A stretch of DNA of 64,000 bases from the NCBI GenBank assembly GCA_964645585.1, contig CAZYAN010000010.1:1-64000 (forward strand), written 5' to 3'. The stretch comes from DATGSL01 sp964645585. Lineage in GTDB: Bacteria > Verrucomicrobiota > Verrucomicrobiia > Opitutales > T3Sed10-336. How positions within the stretch are numbered: the stretch's first letter is position 1; each line of letters begins with the position of its first letter. The translations under genes were made by a program, and so were the position numbers. Shown here one piece after another: positions 17,866-27,695 of this stretch. The notes beneath the pieces were generated by a model. It did not search any database and was not told the origin of the DNA. It saw only the letters and a program-made list of their open reading frames with translations.

Positions 17866-20142
17866 ATGGCGGCAGATCCAAGGCGCGGACGGCGGATCAG
17901 TTTCCTGGCAAAGGTGCTGATTCCAGTCCTTGCGTTTTTGATTCTCCTTCCGCTCTTTACTCTCTGGACCGTGACGAGGCAGATGTCCCGGCAGGTTCTC
18001 GAAGATGCTCGGCAGCGCTTGGAAACAGCTGACGGGGTATTCGCTCATTCCCTCTCAATTCGTTCCCGCAACCTCCTCACCCGCTACCAAAGCGTTGTCA
18101 ATGAACCTCGTTTCAAAGCGGTCGCCAGCCTCGCCGATCCACGGACGATGACGGTCCACCTCAACACCCTCCTTACGGAGATCAGCGGCGACGCCGAAAT
18201 CATGCTTTTTCACCTGAGTGACGCGGAACTGCTCGCCGGCGCCCGCCGCCCACTCAACCTCGACCTCGTGCTCTTCGCGGAAGCTGCCGCGGCAGCCGTC
18301 TCACAGGCGCTGAACGGTCAGCCATCCGTGACCACCATCGCTTTCGGCGACAGCATCTTCAATCTCATTTCCGCTCCGGTCACCATCAACGAACAGGTCG
18401 TCGGCGCTCTCACCGTCGGCGAACATCTCGGCGATAAAGTGATGCGCGAACTCAAGCTCCTCGCGCGGACGGACATCCTCATTTTGAGCGGAAACGCGAT
18501 CGTGGCCTCCACGCTGGAAGACCGGAACCTCCACCGGATCCTCCTCGACGAGTTTGCCGGAGAGAGTTCGGACGCACAAGCCGTTCCGCGGGATCCCATG
18601 CGTCCCGTCATCCTCCGCGGGGAACATTTCCTCACATCAGCCGGCTTCATTCCGGCTGCAGTCGGCGGCAAGATCCAGTTTCTGCTCCTGTCATCCTACG
18701 AAAACCAATTGCGCGAATTTGAACAGGCACGCGCCGCGCTCCTCTGGTTCAGCGGCCTCGGCATTGCTGCGAGCGCCGGAGCCGTCTGGCTCCTGATACG
18801 CCGCGTCACCCAGCCGCTCCGAGAAATCACGGCGCACGCCGAAGCCGTCGGACAGGGGGATTTTTCCCGCCGCATCGAACGGTCCGCCAACGACGAGTGC
18901 GGCGACCTCGCCGACTCGTTCAACCGCATGACGCTGAACCTCCGCGCCTCCCGCGCCGAACTCGAGAAAACCGTCGAACGACTGCACGCGACGCAAAGTC
19001 AACTGGTGCAAAGCGAAAAACTTTCGGCGGTAGGTCAATTCGTCGCGGGCGTCACCCATGAGCTGAACAATCCGCTCACCAGCATCATCGGCTTTTCTGA
19101 GCTGCTGCAAAACTCCGACCTGAGCGAGACAAACCGCAAATACGTCGACCACCTCGCACGGAATACCGAACGCTGCCACAAGATCGTGCAAAGCCTGCTG
19201 AGTTTCTCCCGGCAGCAAGCAGCGGAACGGAAGCCGGTTAACATCAATGAGCTGATTGACGGCGTGCTCGAGATTGTCACCTACGACTTCCGCACGAACA
19301 ACGTGACCGTCCTCCGAAACCTCAGTTCAAACCTTCCGCGCGTGCTCGCCGATCCCCACCAGCTCCAGCAGATTTTCCTCAATATCCTGACGAACGCCCG
19401 CCAAGCGATGGAAGCGAATCCGGACGAGCGGAAGATCGAGATCGCCACCTCGGCCGGCCCGGAAGGCGTGCATATTATCTTTCAGGACAACGGTCCCGGC
19501 ATCTCACGCGAGAGTTTGCCGCGAATTTTCGATCCGTTCTTCACAACCAAACCGATCGGCAAAGGTACCGGCCTCGGCTTGAGTCTCTCCTACGGGATCA
19601 TCCAGGAACATGGAGGACGCATCTACGCGAAAAGCGAACCGGGGGCGGGAGCGGCCTTTCACATCGAACTGCCCCCCGACAGGTCCTCGCCTTCGGCTGC
19701 TGCGTCCAGTCTTTCCGCTGCCGATATGGCGACAGCGCCCATCCTCCCGGCCGCGGATGCTCATGGCAACAGCAACGGCAACGGCCAGCAGGTTCTCGTG
19801 ATCGACGACGAAGAATCCATTCTCGCCCTGATTCGCGCCATTCTTGAAGGAGATGGCTACCGAGTTGAAAGCACCAGCAACGGTGCCGCGGCGCTGCGGC
19901 AGCTCACCGAAGTCCATTACGATCTTGTCGTGTGCGACTGGAAGATGCCGGGATTAAATGGTATTGAAATCTTCAAAACCGCGGCCGAGGCAAATCCCGA
20001 AATCACCCGCCGCTTTGTTTTCATGACGGGCGATGTGATCGCTGAAAATTTCAAGGACTTTCTCAAGCAGCACTCGCTGCCCTGCCTCCCCAAGCCGTTT
20101 TCGATTCAAGAATTTCACTACATCGTCGGCGGTCTTTCTTAA
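17866..20142 (+). CDS. Membrane hybrid histidine kinase with C-terminal receiver
   Basis: A 758-residue sensor kinase. One membrane helix (about 14-33), a periplasmic Cache-like sensor region (about 35-285), a second helix (about 290-308), a HAMP domain (R-R-V-T-Q-P-L-R-E-I, about 310-362), a coiled coil, a HisKA domain with the phosphorylated H398 in V-T-H-E-L-N-N-P-L, an HATPase with N-box I-L-T-N-A-R-Q-A and D-N-G-P-G-I and G-T-G-L-G-L-S, a low-complexity Ala/Ser/Asn linker, and a receiver domain (about 645-758) with D691 in V-C-D-W-K-M-P-G. No separate response regulator or phosphotransfer protein lies next to it, so its output partner is elsewhere. The ECF sigma gene starts about 140 bases downstream on the same strand. 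The sensed signal is unknown. Confidence 0.92.
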   Translation: MAADPRRGRRISFLAKVLIPVLAFLILLPLFTLWTVTRQMSRQVLEDARQRLETADGVFAHSLSIRSRNLLTRYQSVVNEPRFKAVASLADPRTMTVHLNTLLTEISGDAEIMLFHLSDAELLAGARRPLNLDLVLFAEAAAAAVSQALNGQPSVTTIAFGDSIFNLISAPVTINEQVVGALTVGEHLGDKVMRELKLLARTDILILSGNAIVASTLEDRNLHRILLDEFAGESSDAQAVPRDPMRPVILRGEHFLTSAGFIPAAVGGKIQFLLLSSYENQLREFEQARAALLWFSGLGIAASAGAVWLLIRRVTQPLREITAHAEAVGQGDFSRRIERSANDECGDLADSFNRMTLNLRASRAELEKTVERLHATQSQLVQSEKLSAVGQFVAGVTHELNNPLTSIIGFSELLQNSDLSETNRKYVDHLARNTERCHKIVQSLLSFSRQQAAERKPVNINELIDGVLEIVTYDFRTNNVTVLRNLSSNLPRVLADPHQLQQIFLNILTNARQAMEANPDERKIEIATSAGPEGVHIIFQDNGPGISRESLPRIFDPFFTTKPIGKGTGLGLSLSYGIIQEHGGRIYAKSEPGAGAAFHIELPPDRSSPSAAASSLSAADMATAPILPAADAHGNSNGNGQQVLVIDDEESILALIRAILEGDGYRVESTSNGAAALRQLTEVHYDLVVCDWKMPGLNGIEIFKTAAEANPEITRRFVFMTGDVIAENFKDFLKQHSLPCLPKPFSIQEFHYIVGGLS

Positions 20143-20284
20143 ACGGATACAGCCGCTCCTTTTCTGATCCCAAGGAAGCCTCAACCTCTTTCGCTCCCAG
20201 CGGAGCCGGGAATAAAAAAGCCCCTCATCCGTCTTATCTTACGAGGATTCACACGCCTGCCGGAATCAGTCCGAACGCGCTCGC

Positions 20285-20827
20285 ATGGACGAATGGGAAT
20301 TTGAACAGATTGTGAACACCTGGTACGATCCGCTCTACCGGTTCGCCTTCAGCCTTGCCCGCAATGCTGACGACGCGCTCGATCTCACCCAGTCCGCGTT
20401 CGCGCGATACGCGGAGAAGGGCCGTCATATCCGAGATGGCAGCAAGGCGAAATCGTGGCTCTTCACCGTGCTGTACCGGGAATTCATCAGCCAGAGGCGC
20501 CGCGGCTGGCGTCTGATTTTCCGGTCGCCTGAACTGCCGGAAACAGCGCACGAGGAGGCCGCATCACCGTCACCGGCACGTCAACTTGACTGCGCGGCCG
20601 CCCTCGACGCCCTCATGGAACTCGATGAAATTTACCGCGCGCCTCTCAGTTTATTTTATCTCGAAGACCTCTCCTACCGAGAAATTGCCGAGATCCTCAA
20701 CATTCCGGCGGGAACGGTGATGTCACGCCTGACTCGCGGCCGTCTCGCACTTCGCCGAGCACTCGATGACGGATCTCTCCAGCAAAACACGGAGCAGCAA
20801 GCCATCGACGAAAGGAAGCAGCCGTGA
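20285..20827 (+). CDS. ECF-type RNA polymerase sigma factor
   Basis: A 180-residue ECF sigma factor. Region 2 spans about 5-75 (D-D-A-L-D-L-T-Q-S-A-F-A-R-Y-A and K-S-W-L-F-T-V-L-Y-R) and region 4 about 120-170 with the helix-turn-helix L-S-Y-R-E-I-A-E-I-L-N-I-P-A-G-T-V-M-S-R-L. It shares a GTGA stop/start overlap with the following membrane protein, the usual sign of a sigma/anti-sigma pair. It differs clearly from the ECF factor at 3207 and probably controls its own small regulon. Confidence 0.92.
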   Translation: MDEWEFEQIVNTWYDPLYRFAFSLARNADDALDLTQSAFARYAEKGRHIRDGSKAKSWLFTVLYREFISQRRRGWRLIFRSPELPETAHEEAASPSPARQLDCAAALDALMELDEIYRAPLSLFYLEDLSYREIAEILNIPAGTVMSRLTRGRLALRRALDDGSLQQNTEQQAIDERKQP

Positions 20828-21615
20828 ACATCGAAGAAGCAAAGGCGATTCTCCGCGTGTGGCGTCCCGACGGGCGCGACCATGCCGACCCCGTGTTTCG
20901 AGAAGCACTCGAGCTGGCGCGCGAAACTCCCGAACTTCTCGAATGGCTGCACGAGCAACAGGAATTCGACGCCGCCATGACCAGCAGCGTCCGGGCAATC
21001 CCGCCTCCGACTGAGGCCCGCGCCGAGATCCTCGCGCACGGCCGGATGGTCCTTCGCCATCGGCGTGCGCGCCGACGCGTCCGGCTGTTTGCATTTGCCG
21101 CCGCCTGCCTGTTAATCGCAGCCGGATGGTGGCGCATATCCACCTTGATCGACCGCGTCCTCCCCGCCCAGCCATACACGCTCGCCGGAGCGGCCGAACA
21201 CCTTTCCGTTCACCACAAGTCGATGGAATTTTACTCCGATGACATCGCCGCCCTGCAAAGCTGGCTTCAGGAACGCCGGAATCCAGTTCCGCACGAGCTT
21301 CCCGGCAAGCTGCCCGAGCTGCGCGGATACGGGACACAGGACTGGCTCACGATGAAGGGGCGCATTTCACTGATGTGCCTCTACACCGACCGCCAGAACG
21401 GTTCAAATCAATACAATCGCCCAGGAGAATGGCTGCACTTTTTTGTCTTTCCGAAAAGTTTCGCGGGCTTGCCTGATGCGACCGATACACCGCAAACCAT
21501 CGTTGGAAACCAATGGATTTTCATCGTGTGGAAGGAAGGTGAAAATGCCTTCGCCCTCGGGCTCCCCGCGCGCGAAGGCGCTGAAGACCTGCTGCGAAGT
21601 CTTCTCGACGCATAA
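20824..21615 (+). CDS. Putative anti-sigma factor, single-pass membrane protein
   Basis: A 263-residue protein starting with GTG inside the stop codon of the sigma gene. Residues 1-83 are cytoplasmic and helical, where an anti-sigma domain would be, although the usual zinc-binding H-x3-C-x2-C motif is absent. A basic stretch (R-H-R-R-A-R-R-R-V-R) precedes one membrane helix (about 87-103), which fixes the N-terminus inside. About 160 residues face the periplasm, with no recognised domain; W-x and hydrophobic strands (W-L-H-F-F-V-F, Q-W-I-F-I-V-W) suggest a small beta fold. The function is inferred from position, overlap and topology. Confidence 0.7.
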   Translation: MNIEEAKAILRVWRPDGRDHADPVFREALELARETPELLEWLHEQQEFDAAMTSSVRAIPPPTEARAEILAHGRMVLRHRRARRRVRLFAFAAACLLIAAGWWRISTLIDRVLPAQPYTLAGAAEHLSVHHKSMEFYSDDIAALQSWLQERRNPVPHELPGKLPELRGYGTQDWLTMKGRISLMCLYTDRQNGSNQYNRPGEWLHFFVFPKSFAGLPDATDTPQTIVGNQWIFIVWKEGENAFALGLPAREGAEDLLRSLLDA

Positions 21616-21808
21616 GATCGAATCGCCGCTCGCGAGCCCGAAACGAAAGCGCGCCGTTCGTACACCCGGCAGCGAAACTTTCTCCTCGTCGAGGGAATAA
21701 AGCTGACCGCTCGCGCGTTTCATGATTTAATCACATTGCGCGGGGCGCGCCTGATCGAAGGGTTGAGCCCGCGATTCTTTTGTAACGAAAACCCAAACCC
21801 TTTGAACG

Positions 21809-24199
21809 ATGATGACTTTCCCGAAGCCGATCTTCCTGGCTGGCGCGGTCGCGGCAACCGCCTGTTGTTCGATTCACGCGGAATTCCCCGCCCTTCGTCT
21901 CGAGCCGATCGCGATCGGACAATTCTCTTCCCCGGTTGCCATAACCCATGCGGGCGATGGATCGGGCCGTCTCTTTATCGCGGACCAGCGCGGCCGGATT
22001 TATATCCTCCACGACGGTGCCGTCCTCCCGGAACCGTTTCTCGATATCGAGAACAAACTCGTCACGGAACGACCCGGCTTCGATGAGCGCGGTCTCCTCG
22101 GATTAGCCTTCCATCCCGAATACGCCACGAAAAGCGCGCCGGGCGAAGGACATTTTTATATATACTACAGCGCGCCGTCTCCCGATGCGCCCGGAACCGC
22201 ATCAGATCCGGTTGATCATCGAAGCGTCATCGCGGAATTCCGGGTCTCGGCTGAGAACCCTAACCAGGCGGATCCGTCGAGCGAACGTGTTTTGCTCACC
22301 TTCAATCAGCCCCAGTTTAATCACAACGGCGGACAACTCGCATTCGGCCCCGACGACGGCCTTCTCTACATTTCCACAGGCGACGGAGGCAGTGCCAATG
22401 ACAACAACGCGGGCCACACAGGCGGTGACTCCTCCCAACCTTCCGGCGTACTGGGAAACGCGCAGGACCTGACCCGACTTCTCGGAAAGGTCCTGCGCAT
22501 CCAGCCGTTGGGCACGAACGGACCCGGCGGCCAGTATGGGATTCCTCCCGGCAATCCATTCGTCAATTCGCCCGGCGGAGAGCGCGAGGAAATCTTCGCG
22601 TACGGTCTCCGCAACCCGTGGCGTTTTTCTTTCGACAAGCCTCCCGGCGAACCGCAGCGCCTGTTTCTCGCCGACGTCGGGCAGGGCCGCTTCGAAGAAA
22701 TTAATCTGATCATCCCCGGCGGAAACTACGGCTGGCGCGCATTTGAAGGTTTCTCGGATTTCGATCCGACGGCTCCGTCCAGCGGACCGTATGAGGAACC
22801 GATCGCATCCTATTCCCGAAACGGTCAATCCGGGGACAGCGGGCTGCCAGAGATCGGTATCAGCGTGACAGGCGGGTACGTCTATCGCGGTACAGCCATT
22901 CCCGAACTTCAAGGGAAATATATTTTCGGCGACTGGTCCACCAGCTTCGGGGCACCGAACGGAACCCTTCTTGGACTCGAAGAATCAGCACCAGGCGTAT
23001 TCGATCTATCGATACTTGAAATCGAAGGCGGTAATCCCATTGGGCGGTTTATTCCTTGCTTTGGTGTGGACGAACAGGGGGAAATCTACGTCGGCACAAA
23101 AATGTCTCTGGGTCCGTCGGCCCCTCATCCCGATACCGGCGAACCGGCCGGGCAGCTGTTCAAGATTGTCGCACAAGCGGAACCGGTCGAAATCACGCTC
23201 GTCCCGTCCCGCGACAACTCGATCTATTCCGACTTTCCCAATAACTCGAATGGCGCCGGCGACCTCTTTGCCGGAAGGATCCAGTCGGGCGACGGCGTTC
23301 GCCGCGCCCTGCTCCAGTTCGATCTCGATGAAGTTCCAGCTGGATCGCAAATAATCGACGCGACGCTTTCGCTAACCGTCAACATGACAACGACAGGCAG
23401 CTTCGACTTCTCCCTCCACCGTCTGCTTCGCGACTGGGGTGAGGCCGGTTCTTTCGGAACAGGAACGGGAGGGCCCGCACAAACCGGCGATGCAACGTGG
23501 TCCAACGCATTTCATCCTGGCGACGCCTGGTCCGCGGCCGGCGGCGATTTCGTCTCCTCGGCGAGCGCAACCACGGCGGTAGGCGCGCTGGGACAATACC
23601 AGTGGACGTCGCCGCAGCTCGCTGATGATGTTCAACAGTGGCTCGACAATCCGGACCAGAATCACGGCTGGATCTTGCTCGGCAATGAAGCCACCCCCTC
23701 AGCCAAACGCATCCACTCGAGCGAAAGCGGCAACAGCGGCGCCCGGCCGGCGCTCACCATTCACTATTTGGCAACCAGTGCGTTGTCACGCAGGCAAATT
23801 TGGGAGCGGGAGCATTTTCAGATCGGACAATACATCGATCCCGAGGACGATGCCGACGGGGACGGGATTCCCGCACTCCTGGAATACGCTTGGGATCGGA
23901 ATCCCGCGATTTCCGATGCCGACCCGAACGATCTGGCGCTCGCGCTCGGTCCGCCGACTGCCACGATCCGTTTCCGACGCGACCCGCGCGCGGCCGACCT
24001 GAACTATATTCTGGAGGTTTCATCCGACCTCCAAAATTGGAGCGCAATCGTCACCTCCTCAAGCGGCGAACCGCCGTCCAATCCCGCCTTTCTCAGCGAA
24101 TCTCCGGACCCGGCCAATCCGGAGCTGCGCATCGTCGAAGCCGCCCTCCCCTTCGACCAGGATCGGCAATTCACCCGCCTGCGGGTGGAACGCCCATAA
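21809..24199 (+). CDS. Secreted sorbosone/glucose-dehydrogenase-type propeller with DNRLRE domain
   Basis: A 796-residue exported protein. After a signal peptide (about 1-24), residues 30-455 form a soluble PQQ-dependent glucose/sorbosone dehydrogenase (GSDH/Yli) six-bladed propeller: G-D-G-S-G-R-L-F-I-A-D-Q-R-G, G-L-L-G-L-A-F-H-P, N-H-N-G-G-Q-L-A-F-G-P-D, the Y-G-L-R-N-P-W-R-F-S-F-D motif, and G-G-N-Y-G-W. Residues 470-660 match the DNRLRE repeat found in cell-surface proteins (S-R-D-N-S-I-Y, L-L-Q-F-D-L). The last 130 residues carry D-D-A-D-G-D-G-I-P-A-L-L-E-Y-A and the terminal L-E-V-S-S-D-L-Q-N-W ... F-T-R-L module shared with the PL8 and YWTD proteins. It probably oxidises a sugar outside the cell with PQQ, but cofactor binding cannot be confirmed by eye. 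Confidence 0.83.
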   Translation: MMTFPKPIFLAGAVAATACCSIHAEFPALRLEPIAIGQFSSPVAITHAGDGSGRLFIADQRGRIYILHDGAVLPEPFLDIENKLVTERPGFDERGLLGLAFHPEYATKSAPGEGHFYIYYSAPSPDAPGTASDPVDHRSVIAEFRVSAENPNQADPSSERVLLTFNQPQFNHNGGQLAFGPDDGLLYISTGDGGSANDNNAGHTGGDSSQPSGVLGNAQDLTRLLGKVLRIQPLGTNGPGGQYGIPPGNPFVNSPGGEREEIFAYGLRNPWRFSFDKPPGEPQRLFLADVGQGRFEEINLIIPGGNYGWRAFEGFSDFDPTAPSSGPYEEPIASYSRNGQSGDSGLPEIGISVTGGYVYRGTAIPELQGKYIFGDWSTSFGAPNGTLLGLEESAPGVFDLSILEIEGGNPIGRFIPCFGVDEQGEIYVGTKMSLGPSAPHPDTGEPAGQLFKIVAQAEPVEITLVPSRDNSIYSDFPNNSNGAGDLFAGRIQSGDGVRRALLQFDLDEVPAGSQIIDATLSLTVNMTTTGSFDFSLHRLLRDWGEAGSFGTGTGGPAQTGDATWSNAFHPGDAWSAAGGDFVSSASATTAVGALGQYQWTSPQLADDVQQWLDNPDQNHGWILLGNEATPSAKRIHSSESGNSGARPALTIHYLATSALSRRQIWEREHFQIGQYIDPEDDADGDGIPALLEYAWDRNPAISDADPNDLALALGPPTATIRFRRDPRAADLNYILEVSSDLQNWSAIVTSSSGEPPSNPAFLSESPDPANPELRIVEAALPFDQDRQFTRLRVERP

Positions 24200-24208
24200 T
24201 GCGGTAAC

Positions 24209-24236
24209 GCGGCCGGGCCGCTCTGGCGCCGGCCGC
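24209..24236. terminator. GC-rich hairpin between convergent genes
   Basis: GCGGCCGG and CCGGCCGC form an 8-bp perfect stem around a 12-base loop, between the convergent dehydrogenase and xylose isomerase genes, with 9 and 19 bases to their stops. There is no T-run on either strand, so any termination would not be classic intrinsic. Confidence 0.4.
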
Positions 24237-24255
24237 ATCCGCTCGGCGATGCCTG

Positions 24256-25581
24256 CTAGCGGATATGCTCGTTCAGCAAATTTTCGAGCAATTCCTGGCG
24301 ACCGCTCCCACTCGGCGCCGCCTCTCCCTTTTCGAGGATATACGCTTCGAGTTCGCCAAACGTCGCTTGTCCTTCCTCGATTCGACGGCCGATCCCGCTG
24401 TTCCACGATGAGTAACGATCCCGAACAAAGTCGTCCAGCCTGCCATCCGCGCGAATGGAAGCAGCGATCTTCAACCCGCGGGCGAACGCGTCCATCCCCC
24501 CGATGTGCGCGTAAAAAAGATCGATCGGCTCAAAACTTTCCCGGCGCACCTTCGCGTCAAAATTCAGACCGCCAGTCGTAAAGCCTCCGAATTTCAGGAG
24601 AGCCAGCATCATCCGGGTCGTCATGTAAATATCGGTCGGGAATTGATCGGTGTCCCAACCGATCAGCGTGTCACCGGTGTTGGCGTCGACCGAACCCAGC
24701 GCACCCGCCGCCCCGGCCACTTCCATTTCATGGTAGATTGTGTGCCCGGCGAGCGTCGCGTGATTGGTTTCAAGGTTCAGTTTAAAATGCTCGAGGAGGT
24801 CGTATTCCCGAAGGAAATTCAAGCAGGCTTCGGCATCGGAATCGTACTGATGCGTCGTTGGCTCCATCGGCTTCGGCTCTATATAAAACTGCCCCGTGAA
24901 GCCGATCTCTTTTTTGTACTCGACCGCCATATGCAAAAAACGTCCGAGGTTGTCGCGCTCCCGTTTCAAATCGGTGTTCAATAGCGTTGAGTAGCCTTCA
25001 CGGCCGCCCCAAAACGTATATCCCAAACCGCCGAGTTCATGCGTCACCTCCATTGCCTTCTTCACCTGCGCGGCGGCGAACGCAAAAACGTCCGCATTGC
25101 AACTGGTCGCGGCGCCATGGACGTAACGCGGATTCGCAAAGAGCGACGCCGTTCCCCAAAGCAGGTGAATGCCGGTTCGCTCCTGCTCTTCCTTCAGCAC
25201 CTTCACGACCTGATCGAGGTTGTCGTTCGTTTCCCGCAAACTCTTACCCTCCGGGGCGACATCACGGTCATGAAAACAGTAAAACGGCGCACCGAGTTTT
25301 TCGATAAATTCAAACGCGGCGCGCACCCGACGCTGCGCATTCTCGATCGAATCCGATCCGTCATCCCACGGCCGGATCGCCGTTCCAGGACCAAACGGAT
25401 CGGCCAGCGGATTACGGAAGGTGTGCCAGTAAACGACGGAGAACCGCAAGTGGTCCTTCATCGGTTTGCCATCCACAATCTCGTCGGGATTGTAATGTTT
25501 AAAGGCGAGCGGGTTCTTCGACTCCGGACCCTCAAAAGGTATGCGGCCGCCGACTTCGGGGAATGCGATTTTTTCAGCCAT
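24256..25581 (-). CDS. xylA: Xylose isomerase
   Basis: A 441-residue class II xylose isomerase (EC 5.3.1.5), converting D-xylose to D-xylulose in the cytoplasm. It carries the active-site histidine motif Y-C-F-H-D-R-D, the signature Y-T-F-W-G-G-R-E-G-Y, and the metal ligands in Y-I-E-P-K-P, N-L-E-T-N-H-A-T-L-A-G-H, L-G-S-V-D-A-N, G-W-D-T-D-Q-F-P and G-L-N-F-D-A-K. Length is normal for the family. It is last in a minus-strand run behind GH43, heparinase-like and LamG genes with about 100 bases to the GH43 stop, which supports xylose release by that GH43 enzyme. No xylulokinase or xylose transporter is found in the window. Confidence 0.96.
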   Translation of the reverse strand: MAEKIAFPEVGGRIPFEGPESKNPLAFKHYNPDEIVDGKPMKDHLRFSVVYWHTFRNPLADPFGPGTAIRPWDDGSDSIENAQRRVRAAFEFIEKLGAPFYCFHDRDVAPEGKSLRETNDNLDQVVKVLKEEQERTGIHLLWGTASLFANPRYVHGAATSCNADVFAFAAAQVKKAMEVTHELGGLGYTFWGGREGYSTLLNTDLKRERDNLGRFLHMAVEYKKEIGFTGQFYIEPKPMEPTTHQYDSDAEACLNFLREYDLLEHFKLNLETNHATLAGHTIYHEMEVAGAAGALGSVDANTGDTLIGWDTDQFPTDIYMTTRMMLALLKFGGFTTGGLNFDAKVRRESFEPIDLFYAHIGGMDAFARGLKIAASIRADGRLDDFVRDRYSSWNSGIGRRIEEGQATFGELEAYILEKGEAAPSGSGRQELLENLLNEHIR

Positions 25582-25685
25582 GGGTGCTTTCCGTACCTAA
25601 CCCCCGGGTCGACTGAGTCAATGCGAAAGCACCGCCCGAATCCAAAAACTCAACCCGCCGCCGCTGCCCCGGCTGCATCCAAATA

Positions 25686-27695
25686 TCAATCCACTATCCC
25701 GCCTGTCGGCCCGGGACCCGCGTCCGTCATCGTCACCGGCGCGATCCGCCCGTCCGTCTGATAGCTAAGTCTCTCAATCGCCACCGACCGCGAACCGCTA
25801 TACGGTCCAAGCCCAGGCCGATTATTCCACCGGTGATAAAAGATATACCACTCGTCCGTTCCCGGCAGGCGCACGATGGAGTGATGCCCTGGCCCCTTGT
25901 GGGTCGCGTCGCTGCCGAGAATCTTTCCCCGATACTGCCACGGTCCAGCCGGTGACGAAGCCGTCGCATAATGCACCGAATAGGTATGGTCGTGCCAAGA
26001 ACCATGACTGTACGATAGATAATAAGTCCCGTTCCTGAAATGCATGTAAGCGCCTTCCGTGAAACTCGGCGGCGTCGCCACCGAAATCTCCCGCGCAAAC
26101 GAAACCAAGTCGTCATTCAGCTCGAACAACCGAAGCGTCGACCCTGCACTGCCGCCCGCATACAGCCAAACCTTTCCAGTCGCCGGGTCCTCGAAGACCG
26201 CTGCATCAATCGCCTCAAAACCGGGATCTCCCCCGTCCGCCAGCAGCGGTTGCCCGGAATCGACGAACGGCCCGTACGGCGCGTCCGCAACCGCGACGCC
26301 AATGTGCGACGGCTTAGGACCAACCGAATAATACAGATAAAACCGCCCATCCTTCTCCAACACGCCCGGCGCCCACGCGTGCGATGTGCGTCCTTCCCTC
26401 TCCGTTTCGATCCAAGGAACATCCGCGAGCCGCAGCACCGGACCGTGCATGCGCCACCGGACGAGATCCTCCGACGAAAAAACGATAAACCGCTGCGCCC
26501 CGCGGGTCGGATACACCCAGAACCGGCCGCCCCACCAGAGCACGTCCGGATCCGCGCCGTCAAAGATCGGATTGCCTGCCTCGCCCTGCACCCGCGCCGT
26601 ATCGACGCGCGCGCGAAGAAACGAGGCTTCCCGATCTTTGAGCGCAATCGTACTGACAAGACGAACCCGTCCAGGTACCTCGCCGGGGTGTTCGACCGAA
26701 AAAGCAACGGCCGCCCAATCGCGCAGGTTGGTCGAGGCTTCCAAGCCCAGATCCTCCCAATCCGCCGGCGGATTGGTATCGAGCGCGAGCACGACCGGCG
26801 TCCCTTCCGCGTCCACTCGCGGAACCAGCCTTGCCTCCACGCGCAAACTATCAGGACGGGTTGCCGGCGAAGCGAGAAACTCCTCCGGTTGGAGCACCCG
26901 GTCGGAAACGCGAACTTCATCGAGCGCCCCCGCAAAATACTGATTCGTCTCCCACCCGTCCGAGGCGGCACCCAGCCGCCAAGTGCCGCGTTCTCCAGAG
27001 CCGCCAGCTCCGTTGTAAAACGCTCCGTCGAGCGCTGCGGATCCCTCCTTTACAAACCCAGAACTGCCCGGTCCTTGCAGCCAGAGCACCAGCTCCGTCG
27101 CGGATCCAGTCGCCACCGCGCTGTACCATTGACCTTCCTCAAGCGGGGCCTGACTTGTGACCGTCCTCGGCGTCCCTGAGCCATCAACGACCCCGACTTC
27201 CAAACGTCCCGATTCTCCGCTCTTGCGGAACCAAATCCAGACCGGATGCAGCGAAAAAATGTTGCCGGTCTTGGAAAGGAGCACTTGGTCGCCATTTGAC
27301 GGATACAAAAGAAACGACACCTCCACAGTCCACTCCTCAAGCGGCTGGTCATCGATCGGCTTCGGATCATTCTCCTCGGGACGATGCCAAGTGAACAGCG
27401 ATCGCTCGGGTGTAAAACTCGCCGCCAACCGATTTACCTCGCCCGAACCAGGAAGGTAATCAAACGGCGTGTCGGTCATGTAAGCCGGCGCATGCACCGG
27501 AAAAAACGGCCGCAAATGATTTCCGTGCCCGGAATGGTCGATGACCGAATTGAAGGCCGCGCGGATGTCATCGCCCGCGAGCCCTTCCTCGAAACGCCAG
27601 TAGGCGATCGTCTCGCCGGTCCCAGTCCCCGTTCCAATCAATCCCGCAACCAAAGCGATAATCCACGGTGTTCGAAACCCGTTTCTAGTCCCCAT
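25686..27695 (-). CDS. Secreted LamG-GH43 glycoside hydrolase
   Basis: A 669-residue exported protein. The signal peptide (about 1-28) precedes a LamG/concanavalin-like domain (about 30-272; A-Y-W-R-F-E-E at its start, A-L-D-E-V-R-V-S-D at its end), a linker domain (about 285-365) with L-E-A-S-T-N-L-R-D-W ... F-L-R-A-R-V, and a GH43 five-bladed propeller (about 376-669). The GH43 triad is readable: base D382 (A-D-P-D), pKa-modulating D497 (A-I-D-A-A-V-F), and acid E547 (F-T-E-G-A-Y-M). Beta-xylosidase or alpha-arabinofuranosidase activity is the normal expectation. The start ATG at 27695 overlaps the heparinase-like gene's end by 11 bases; an ATG at 27731 is possible. The linker domain resembles the C-terminal module of other secreted proteins here, but internal. 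Confidence 0.85.
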   Translation of the reverse strand: MGTRNGFRTPWIIALVAGLIGTGTGTGETIAYWRFEEGLAGDDIRAAFNSVIDHSGHGNHLRPFFPVHAPAYMTDTPFDYLPGSGEVNRLAASFTPERSLFTWHRPEENDPKPIDDQPLEEWTVEVSFLLYPSNGDQVLLSKTGNIFSLHPVWIWFRKSGESGRLEVGVVDGSGTPRTVTSQAPLEEGQWYSAVATGSATELVLWLQGPGSSGFVKEGSAALDGAFYNGAGGSGERGTWRLGAASDGWETNQYFAGALDEVRVSDRVLQPEEFLASPATRPDSLRVEARLVPRVDAEGTPVVLALDTNPPADWEDLGLEASTNLRDWAAVAFSVEHPGEVPGRVRLVSTIALKDREASFLRARVDTARVQGEAGNPIFDGADPDVLWWGGRFWVYPTRGAQRFIVFSSEDLVRWRMHGPVLRLADVPWIETEREGRTSHAWAPGVLEKDGRFYLYYSVGPKPSHIGVAVADAPYGPFVDSGQPLLADGGDPGFEAIDAAVFEDPATGKVWLYAGGSAGSTLRLFELNDDLVSFAREISVATPPSFTEGAYMHFRNGTYYLSYSHGSWHDHTYSVHYATASSPAGPWQYRGKILGSDATHKGPGHHSIVRLPGTDEWYIFYHRWNNRPGLGPYSGSRSVAIERLSYQTDGRIAPVTMTDAGPGPTGGIVD

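Noticed and set aside
24256..25581. xylA as part of a complete xylose operon
   Set aside because: No xylulokinase, xylose transporter or XylR-type regulator is visible in the window.
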